Assembly (NCBI GenBank): GCA_964552465.1
Contig: CAZKGR010000050.1
Span: 1-13,907 of the forward strand
Length of the DNA: 13,907 nt
Reading direction: 5' to 3'
DNA from: BMS3BBIN04 sp964552465
GTDB lineage: Bacteria > Electryoneota > Electryoneia > Electryoneales > Electryoneaceae
Part shown: piece after piece, positions 1 to 6,409 of the stretch
Layout of the letters: every line of letters begins with the position of its first letter
Numbering within the stretch: the first letter of the stretch is position 1
The notes under the pieces: model-generated
What the model was told of the DNA's origin: nothing
The model's input: the letters and a program-made list of their open reading frames with translations, nothing else
The model's database searches: none
Made by a program: the position numbers and the translations under genes

Positions 1-8
1 TTTCTTTG

Positions 9-82
9 TACCCGCGTCGGGATTCGAACCCAAGGCCTTCTGCTCCGGAGGCAGACGCTCTATCCAACTGAGCTACGCGGGC
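9..82 (-). tRNA. tRNA-Arg, anticodon CCG
   Basis: Read on the minus strand, the segment folds as a full cloverleaf. The acceptor stem is GCCCGCG with CGCGGGT (one terminal G-U pair), the D-arm contains AGCTCAGTTGGA, and the anticodon stem TCTGC/GCAGA encloses the loop CTCCGGA. The T-arm contains GGTTCGAATCC. The anticodon CCG reads the arginine codon CGG. The discriminator base is A and the following bases are CAA, so the CCA end is not encoded and must be added after transcription. Confidence 0.96.
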
Positions 83-108
83 AAAAAACAGTAGAAACTC
101 ACCCTGAA

Positions 109-135
109 ACTATACGCAGAGTGTCAGTGAGTCAA
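109..135 (-). promoter_or_regulatory. Putative sigma-70-type promoter of tRNA-Arg
   Basis: On the minus strand, TTGACT (130-135) is followed after 15 bases by TATAGT (109-114). Each differs from the consensus hexamer at one position. Transcription would start near 102, giving a leader of about 20 bases before the tRNA. The spacer is short compared with the usual 17, so the call is tentative. Confidence 0.5.
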
Positions 136-268
136 CTATAGCTCCGCCGTGGTAAGGTACTCATGAATCGCAGAGTTAGTTGGGGGAGTGACGCGTAACC
201 CACCACACCTGTTACATCATTCCATTATCTTTCAGTACTTAGCCAACCAAAAGTGCAGAGCGTCGCCG

Positions 269-1207
269 ATGTCAATCCGTCGTAACCAGTCTGAAGTGCG
301 AAATGTCCTCGCATTATGCAATCCGGAATCTGGACAGGGATCAAAAATAGTCGAAGCATTTCGCGCTTTGAGCACGTCCTGGGATGCAATTGATGGAGTA
401 AACGTTTTCTATCAAGAAAGTAGAAGCGTCGAGGATGGTCGTGCAAAGACGTGTCGAGCAATCCAAGCTGGAGTTGACACAATCTTTGTTGTTGGTGGTG
501 ATGGAATGATAAACTCCATCGGAGCTGATCTGATCGGTACCGACGTCAAGTTGGCCGTTCTGCCTGCAGGAAGCGGCAATGGCTTCGCGAGACATTTCGA
601 CATCCCAACCCGCTTTGAAAAAGCTGCAAAGGCTCTGCTCAACGGACGCACGATGAAAATCGACGTCGGGTACTTGAATGATCATCCATTCTTCGTCACA
701 GCCAGCCTGGCTTGGGACGCTGACCTCGTATCAGGATTTGAGAAATCACCCATCCGTGGTATCGCGCCGTACGTGTTTGCCGGGATCTACAAATATTTCA
801 CATATGAACCGCAATCGTACACGCTGACGATTGATGGCAACGATAGAAAGATCAACAGGCCGCTCATGTTGACAATTGCCAATCTGACCCAGTTTGGCGG
901 CGGTGCGAAAATAGCACCAAATGCTCGTGCTGACGATGGCATGCTGTCACTGGTTTACGTTCCACACATGGAACCTCTTGATCTCGTCCCGAAGATTTAT
1001 CGCCTGTTTGACGGTTCGGTTAACAAAATCCCCGAGCTGGAGACAGTGCAATTCAAAAACCTGAGGGTGGTTCGAGAACGGGAAGATCCTGTTCAGGTCG
1101 ACGGAGAATTGATCAATGTCGGTGTGGACATCCGTGTCGAAGTAAAGCCGCAAGCGTTAAATGTAGTTGTCCCGCAACGGCAGAAAGGTGAGGCAAGTTT
1201 ACCCTGA
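269..1207 (+). CDS. Diacylglycerol kinase-family lipid kinase (DAGK catalytic domain)
   Basis: A cytosolic ATP-dependent lipid kinase of the DgkB/YegS/sphingosine-kinase superfamily. It would phosphorylate diacylglycerol or a related lipid alcohol in phospholipid turnover. With a start at the ATG at 269 the protein has 312 residues, normal for the family. Visible motifs are the N-terminal NPESGQG (18-24), the nucleotide-binding GGDG (76-79), PAGSGNGFAR (99-108), FGGGAKIAP (209-217) with DDG (222-224), and VDGE (277-280). The third residue after GGDG is Asn, as in the usual GGDGTxNE; Met replaces Thr. An upstream in-frame GTG at 188 would add 27 residues, but these do not resemble the family and the purine run before it abuts the start. 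Neither start has a good ribosome binding site. The real lipid substrate cannot be read from the sequence. It stands alone, convergent with the C25 gene. Confidence 0.9.
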   Translation: MSIRRNQSEVRNVLALCNPESGQGSKIVEAFRALSTSWDAIDGVNVFYQESRSVEDGRAKTCRAIQAGVDTIFVVGGDGMINSIGADLIGTDVKLAVLPAGSGNGFARHFDIPTRFEKAAKALLNGRTMKIDVGYLNDHPFFVTASLAWDADLVSGFEKSPIRGIAPYVFAGIYKYFTYEPQSYTLTIDGNDRKINRPLMLTIANLTQFGGGAKIAPNARADDGMLSLVYVPHMEPLDLVPKIYRLFDGSVNKIPELETVQFKNLRVVREREDPVQVDGELINVGVDIRVEVKPQALNVVVPQRQKGEASLP

Positions 1208-1249
1208 TGCTGCGAAGTCCAAAACAGAATTGTTTGTTTGATTCACAAG

Positions 1250-1277
1250 AAAAGGGACACTCAAAAGTGTCCCTTTT
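1250..1277. terminator. Intrinsic terminator, probably bidirectional
   Basis: A perfect 12-bp stem, AAAAGGGACACT with AGTGTCCCTTTT, closes a CAAA loop. It has A-runs on one side and T-runs on the other, so it can work in both directions. It lies between the convergent lipid kinase (ends 1207) and C25 gene (ends 1322). Its core recurs in the terminator at 13686-13720. Confidence 0.85.
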
Positions 1278-1321
1278 AGTTGCAATGTCGGTGTTCTAAA
1301 GGATAACCGTATTCAGACAGC

Positions 1322-4300
1322 TCACTTCATCAGAACCGCTTTCCGTACTTCCAGCTTATCCACAGCGTGTACCTGGATGAAGTAGACGCCGGACGGTTTA
1401 CCAGCACCATCCCATGAGAACCGATGATAGCCTGCGTTTTGAGCAGGCAGCGCAACGCTATCCACCATGCGTCCTAACACATCGTACACCTCGATTGTTA
1501 CAGATGATGGCTTTGGTAACGCAACATCCATAGCAACGGATGGATTGAACGGATTGGGATATAGACTTCCAACGGCGAATTCTGTCGGCAGACCGTTTGT
1601 CTCTTTGCTAACCGACACATCCCCAATAGAGAATGTGACGCTGGTATCGTCCCAGTTATCCTCGGGATTGGTAGCTATCAGTTCAATCGTCTCCGATCCT
1701 TCCCAAAACGCGTTCGGTTTTTCCACATACAGCTGGCGGTCGAACACATGCACACTCAATTCATCATTGCCAGACACCGTCCAGCGGATACGTTCCGGAC
1801 CCCAGACATCATCTGTGACGTAATCATCAAGCAGGAAGGGCTCGAAATCATACCCGAACGGGATGTGCACATCATCAACTTCACTGATAACTGGAACTGA
1901 TCCGGCGCCGGAGACGGTGATGCTTAACGGGATATGCCAGACAAGATTGTCTGCATCGTTCATCCGAACAGTGATGAATCCTTCGTACGATCCCAGTTCC
2001 AACTCGTATGAGTGAATCTGCACAGTGGCCGTGTCGATTTCTCCCGGCTCAAGGGTACCGTAGTCTGTGCCCGGAGTAACCCAGTGCGAATCATAACCGA
2101 TTAGCAGGCTCAGACCGTCCTCCATGAACGGTTCCTGACATAAGACCTGCAGACCGTGAGTCGCGTCATGGTTCTGAATACCGATGGTTGAACTGAGCAG
2201 CCAAGCCTCGTCCATGTCCTGATATTGCATCTTGATGAAGCCGCTTTTCAGTAACAAGGCTTGGAACGTATAGGGACCTCCAGGATGTGATCCGGCCATC
2301 ATTCCCGACCATGTGACCAATACACTGTCCTCTACCCCCGTCCAGTAAGTGATCTCGCCGCCATCAGTGAGGTCGAAATCATCCCACCAGGTGGAGACCA
2401 TTGCCGCCGGATTGTAACGATTCGGTGCCCAGGTACTCGGTACGATCCGGTTTTGCTCAGTTCCGTAATCAAGATGAAGATCATTCTGGAAGACCATGAA
2501 ACCGTTCGGGCTGACATGGACCGAATCGTAGTAACTGCCGTAGAACTTCCAGACAAACGGGATTTCGATGCCATGAAAGTAGCCATCATCAATCGTGCCG
2601 GAAATCAAGTCATCTTCGGTCAAAGTTACTGCATTCGGCATAACCAGCCAGTCATACTCAGCTCCCGGTTCGGACGAGTCCATCCAGAAGTAACCCCAAG
2701 TGTCCGGCGGTGAGGTCGCGCTGATGTTGCGACCACTTTTATCGAACTGTGATGGGCCAGGAGTGTCTTCGCGATCGGCAGCGGCATCAGGAATCGAACC
2801 TTCCTGCGCATCAACAACCCAGATCAGGTTTTCATCGCCGATGTTTTCGATGTACACAGGAACAGAAATCTCTTGCGCACCAATCAGGTCTGCCGAAACT
2901 TCATCAGGGTACACGGATCCTTCAGAGAATACCGATTCCCATTCAAAATCGTCGGTGATCAAAATGGCCCGTTCGGATTGAATCGACTCTGCGCCCTGTC
3001 TCAGGAAATTCCAGTACTGGTATTCAATGCCGGACAACTGATCGGGGCTTTCGATACCCACCGTTATGTATTCGTTGTCCGTTCCGTTTCCAGTTAAAAC
3101 CGACACATCCTGATACTGGAACTGGATGCGGCCATTACCGCTGTGAGTTGGGTAAATAAGTGGTCCGTACAGGATCACCTGGAAAATCTGAGAAGCCTGG
3201 TTCGACGCGGCGATGCAGTCCCAGGTGACAACGAACCGGTCGTTCTCCATATCGTATGAGGCGTAGACGCCACTTTCACCAGTGTGCAAGTCATCCCAGA
3301 AGGGTGCGATCATTGCCGGTGGTCCCAACGGATTGGGAATCGGCCAGTTGCGGAACAGAATGATGCTGGAACGATCACCCAACGCGACCCATCCATTGGT
3401 GTTGATCGTGATCTCTGTGTACACTTCACCGTAGTACTGGAACGGGAATGGCAGGGGCATTACCATGCTGGCATCTTCTTCGCCGTAATTGTACGCTCCG
3501 CCACTCCAGTTGTCTTCCAGACCGGTGTTGTTGAACGGATGTACGTTGTCAATCCACTCATATTCCGGACGAATCAGTTCGATATCCGTATCGTCAATAG
3601 CCCAGTATTGTGCTACAGGATCCGGCCCGGTCGCTCCCGCAATCCGAGGATCGCCGGAAATAAGCAAAGTGCTCACACTGTCAATCCCGCCCAGACTATC
3701 CTCAAACTGCACTACAATTGGAATGAGCTCCCCAATGCGCGCTTCAGCGGATAGCTGAATCTGGAACGGAAGCAGGAGATTGTCGCGTAGCGAATCACTG
3801 CCGACATCGTCGAAGCTGATGGGATTGTTCAGAACGGTGACACGCTCATCTTCACAATACATGTTAGCGATCAGGCTGGTAGCATCTGCACGACCGTGGT
3901 TTTTCACCGGAACCGCAACGTCCCCGGTTTCGCCTGGGAAAATGCGTCTGTCAAGCGTGCTGTCTGTCCAAGCGTATTCTGTCTCACAGGTCAATTCCCA
4001 CGAGTACACTTCAAACGGTATCGCACTATCGAGATTATTCTCGAATGTAGCTGTAATAGCTGGCACACAGCCGTCCGGTGCCCATCCGGAAACAGTGAGC
4101 GTAACTGCATCATTGATAGTGACTGTTCCGCCAGCCGGAATAGTTGGGTAGTCGAAAGTGGAAGCTGCGATTGAGTCAATGCGTGGATCTGTACTGCTGA
4201 CTGTTGCCGTCCCGGCACCCACCATTGTTGCGGAGAAGTTGTGTATATCGATATCGAGTATCAGTGTCTCGCCTGGATTGGCAACTCCTTCTGCGCCATC

Positions 4301-6124
4301 GTTCACGATCACATCAGTCACCGCAATATCTTCACCGTCGCCAATAATGGGAAGCACAGCCTGGAAAGGGATGACGTCGTCGCCAACAACAGTCAGCATG
4401 ATGGTGTCGTCGCCATTGACCTCGTCAATGTGCAAGCGAAGCTGGCCATCAGAATGAAGCTGACGGGAATCGATCACCCGTTCCTCATTGGCGATCGTCG
4501 CCCAGATCAGTTCAGGCCAGTCACCGGGGAGGGAAACGTTTACATCCACATAGTTACTACCGAGGCGTAGATCCGCAGTGTGCGAAACAGTGGGTTCGAC
4601 CGGTTCGTTGAGCCACATGCGTAGCGCCGGATCGCCAATCAAATTGTTCCAATTAGCAAAACGGACAATCCAACCGGCGTCGGAAGTCAGGTCATATGCC
4701 TCTGCTAACCGGGCTTTTCCATTTACCAGGCACCAGCCCAGTGAACGGACGTTGTTCATCAGCAATGCTTCGAATACGCCTGCATCAACCACATTGTTGA
4801 AGCGAGTGTGGGTATCCGTTGTTCCAGTGCCAATGCAGGCGACGGCACCCGTGGGCTCGTTGATCGTGCCTGCACGGAAGAATCCTTCGCTGATCGCTTC
4901 TTCCTCGATTCCCCACATCCCTGTACCGCAGGTGATCGTGACCACAACGGGTAGTTGACCGCTGTTGTTTAAGCCGTTCAACATTCCATTATGCCATCCA
5001 CTCATTCCGTAATAGCCCCGGTAGTTGACATAGCCAACACCGAGATTTATCTGATCCTGAATGAACTGTGGAATTAGTCCACCACCAGGCATCGTCCACC
5101 ACAAGGTATCGACAGCAAAATCACGCTCGTCAAACATCCAACGAATCGACTGGTTAGTTTCCTCGACGCTGATGCCCGAATAATCGCCCGCGGTTAAAGC
5201 TGCATGTTCAATCCACCCTGGATTACCAAGATCGCCATCACGCTCATAGACTAGTGTTTTGTTAACACCAACGCGAAGATCATAGATATCACGTACACTG
5301 AATCGCCCAATACCTACATCAGGAACTGGTAAGCGTCCTTCCAGACAAGCGTACCAGTTATCTGTCTCATTGCCGACAAACTCATTGTCGCGCTTGTAGC
5401 CCCGCATTTGGATATCAGAAGCCTGGTCGTGATCGCCAATGAGAAGCACGTATTCCAAGGGGTACGGATTGTCGCTCTCATATTCATCATTGATCACCGT
5501 ATAGATCGAGAACGGATCCGTGTTGTCGTCAGGATGAGCGATGGTTATCCGATAGCCTTGCTGCCGTTTCCACTGGATGTATGGATCTAGAGCTTCCACA
5601 ATCTGAATGTTGTCCTGCACAACGATAAGCAAGCGGCCGACAGGGGCAATTGTTTCAAGGTCAAGATCTTCACCGTTGAGCACAGAGCGACGCAGCATCC
5701 GTTCGACTTCTGCGCTGACCTGAACTGTTCCGAAATTGCCAGGATCGTCGTCCGTGAATTCAGCCTCAAACTCGATTACCTGATTTCTGTCAACAGCTTG
5801 TCCATCCATGGTGTGTATTTGGACCGGATAAAGACGAACGCCGCGAATCTCGAATGGTTCAGTAACCGTCACACCAACACCGTCTGCGGAAGACAATGAC
5901 GCTGATACGCCCATACCCGCGGGGGCAGCAACCAAAGCCGTAACCTGAGTGCTATCGGTCAGAGTTGACAGAGAAACCTGCGCACGAAGCCCATTCGGCA
6001 GACGTTCGATATCATAGAACGACCGCTGAGCAATTTCTGGCCTGAGATCCGCCGCCATACTGAAGGATTGAATGAGAAAAAGAAGAATGAGAATGAAACT
6101 TGCGAACCGTGCATGTATCGCCAT
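1322..6124 (-). CDS. Secreted gingipain-like (peptidase C25) multidomain protein with C-terminal sorting domain
   Basis: A 1600-residue exported protein. Residues 1-24 form a signal peptide (basic start, hydrophobic FILILLFLI core, cleavage likely near SMA-A). Residues 160-505 match the gingipain C25 fold: VLLIGDHD (226-233), the PDVGIGRF stretch (268-275), VNYRG (366-370) and TITCGTG (396-402). Cys399 fits the catalytic Cys. The family's GHG His is Tyr371 here, so proteolytic activity is uncertain. A CARDB-like beta-sandwich region follows (about 595-830), then two related nidogen-like modules (about 885-1045 and 1185-1335), each with an NG after paired beta strands and a WDD motif. Next come BACON-like Ig segments (to about 1404), a cadherin-like segment (1408-1500) and a sorting/FlgD-like domain (1520-1600, YPNPFNP). 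On family knowledge, type IX secretion or cell-surface anchoring is likely. GGAG lies 7 bases before the ATG, supporting this start. It appears to be a single-gene transcript. Confidence 0.9.
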   Translation of the reverse strand: MAIHARFASFILILLFLIQSFSMAADLRPEIAQRSFYDIERLPNGLRAQVSLSTLTDSTQVTALVAAPAGMGVSASLSSADGVGVTVTEPFEIRGVRLYPVQIHTMDGQAVDRNQVIEFEAEFTDDDPGNFGTVQVSAEVERMLRRSVLNGEDLDLETIAPVGRLLIVVQDNIQIVEALDPYIQWKRQQGYRITIAHPDDNTDPFSIYTVINDEYESDNPYPLEYVLLIGDHDQASDIQMRGYKRDNEFVGNETDNWYACLEGRLPVPDVGIGRFSVRDIYDLRVGVNKTLVYERDGDLGNPGWIEHAALTAGDYSGISVEETNQSIRWMFDERDFAVDTLWWTMPGGGLIPQFIQDQINLGVGYVNYRGYYGMSGWHNGMLNGLNNSGQLPVVVTITCGTGMWGIEEEAISEGFFRAGTINEPTGAVACIGTGTTDTHTRFNNVVDAGVFEALLMNNVRSLGWCLVNGKARLAEAYDLTSDAGWIVRFANWNNLIGDPALRMWLNEPVEPTVSHTADLRLGSNYVDVNVSLPGDWPELIWATIANEERVIDSRQLHSDGQLRLHIDEVNGDDTIMLTVVGDDVIPFQAVLPIIGDGEDIAVTDVIVNDGAEGVANPGETLILDIDIHNFSATMVGAGTATVSSTDPRIDSIAASTFDYPTIPAGGTVTINDAVTLTVSGWAPDGCVPAITATFENNLDSAIPFEVYSWELTCETEYAWTDSTLDRRIFPGETGDVAVPVKNHGRADATSLIANMYCEDERVTVLNNPISFDDVGSDSLRDNLLLPFQIQLSAEARIGELIPIVVQFEDSLGGIDSVSTLLISGDPRIAGATGPDPVAQYWAIDDTDIELIRPEYEWIDNVHPFNNTGLEDNWSGGAYNYGEEDASMVMPLPFPFQYYGEVYTEITINTNGWVALGDRSSIILFRNWPIPNPLGPPAMIAPFWDDLHTGESGVYASYDMENDRFVVTWDCIAASNQASQIFQVILYGPLIYPTHSGNGRIQFQYQDVSVLTGNGTDNEYITVGIESPDQLSGIEYQYWNFLRQGAESIQSERAILITDDFEWESVFSEGSVYPDEVSADLIGAQEISVPVYIENIGDENLIWVVDAQEGSIPDAAADREDTPGPSQFDKSGRNISATSPPDTWGYFWMDSSEPGAEYDWLVMPNAVTLTEDDLISGTIDDGYFHGIEIPFVWKFYGSYYDSVHVSPNGFMVFQNDLHLDYGTEQNRIVPSTWAPNRYNPAAMVSTWWDDFDLTDGGEITYWTGVEDSVLVTWSGMMAGSHPGGPYTFQALLLKSGFIKMQYQDMDEAWLLSSTIGIQNHDATHGLQVLCQEPFMEDGLSLLIGYDSHWVTPGTDYGTLEPGEIDTATVQIHSYELELGSYEGFITVRMNDADNLVWHIPLSITVSGAGSVPVISEVDDVHIPFGYDFEPFLLDDYVTDDVWGPERIRWTVSGNDELSVHVFDRQLYVEKPNAFWEGSETIELIATNPEDNWDDTSVTFSIGDVSVSKETNGLPTEFAVGSLYPNPFNPSVAMDVALPKPSSVTIEVYDVLGRMVDSVALPAQNAGYHRFSWDGAGKPSGVYFIQVHAVDKLEVRKAVLMK

Positions 6125-6131
6125 GAGTCAA

Positions 6132-6135
6132 CTCC
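6132..6135 (-). promoter_or_regulatory. Ribosome binding site of the C25-family gene
   Basis: GGAG on the minus strand lies 7 bases before the ATG at 6124-6122. It fixes the start, which also gives a typical signal peptide. Confidence 0.75.
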
Positions 6136-6140
6136 GTGAT

Positions 6141-6163
6141 CGTTTCAGGTGTATCCTGAAACG
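6141..6163 (-). promoter_or_regulatory. 9-bp perfect inverted repeat in the leader of the C25-family gene
   Basis: CGTTTCAGG and CCTGAAACG flank a 5-base centre, and the dyad ends 5 bases before the GGAG of the ribosome binding site. On the transcript it would form a strong hairpin next to that site. As DNA it could be an operator. No T-run follows, so it is not an ordinary terminator. Confidence 0.6.
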
Positions 6164-6180
6164 GGTCAATCAAGCAATGA

Positions 6181-6195
6181 GGTGTAACACCGGTG
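6181..6195. promoter_or_regulatory. Overlapping small palindromes upstream of the C25-family gene
   Basis: GGTGTAACACC (6181-6191) overlaps CACCGGTG (6188-6195). Both are palindromic, and they lie 57-71 bases before the C25 start. They could be part of a protein binding site, but short palindromes also occur by chance. Confidence 0.25.
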
Positions 6196-6251
6196 AATTT
6201 TGTCGAGCATATAACCTAATTCACAAATGATCGAAAATCGAGTCTGACATT

Positions 6252-6313
6252 AGGAATCCCAAACTATCTGGCTCCCCGGTGAGCGCATTATCCATGCAAC
6301 AACGTGGATTCCT
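6252..6313 (+). promoter_or_regulatory. Possible structured leader of the PAS histidine kinase gene
   Basis: AGGAATCC (6252-6259) can pair with GGATTCCT (6306-6313). Inside are a small hairpin GCTC/GAGC (6271-6284) and ATCCATG (6290-6296), which can pair with CGTGGAT (6303-6309) over a CAACAA loop. The second and third pairings use the same GGAT and exclude each other. It matches no riboswitch I recognise, and transcription of this stretch is not shown. Confidence 0.25.
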
Positions 6314-6335
6314 TGTCCTCGATTCTGAAATTCCT

Positions 6336-6360
6336 TACCATCAATTTGCAATTGATGATA
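6336..6360. promoter_or_regulatory. Near-perfect dyad, operator-like, before the PAS histidine kinase
   Basis: Two half sites, CATCAATT and AATTGATG, flank a TGC centre, and the dyad extends outward so that 10 of 11 arm pairs match. It lies 50 bases before the kinase start in the divergent intergenic region. This size and symmetry suit a dimeric helix-turn-helix regulator, but no regulator gene is adjacent. Confidence 0.4.
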
Positions 6361-6409
6361 CTAGAAGTTTCGTGATCGCCTCACATTCCTTCAGAAACCG
6401 GTCAAACTT

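Noticed and set aside
188..268. Upstream GTG extension of the lipid kinase
   Set aside because: The extra 27 residues have no family similarity, and the purine run touches the GTG with no usable spacing.
3284..3754. Plus-strand open frame of 156 codons inside the C25 gene
   Set aside because: It lies antisense to an uninterrupted 1600-residue frame with clear domains, and it shows no family motif or ribosome binding site.
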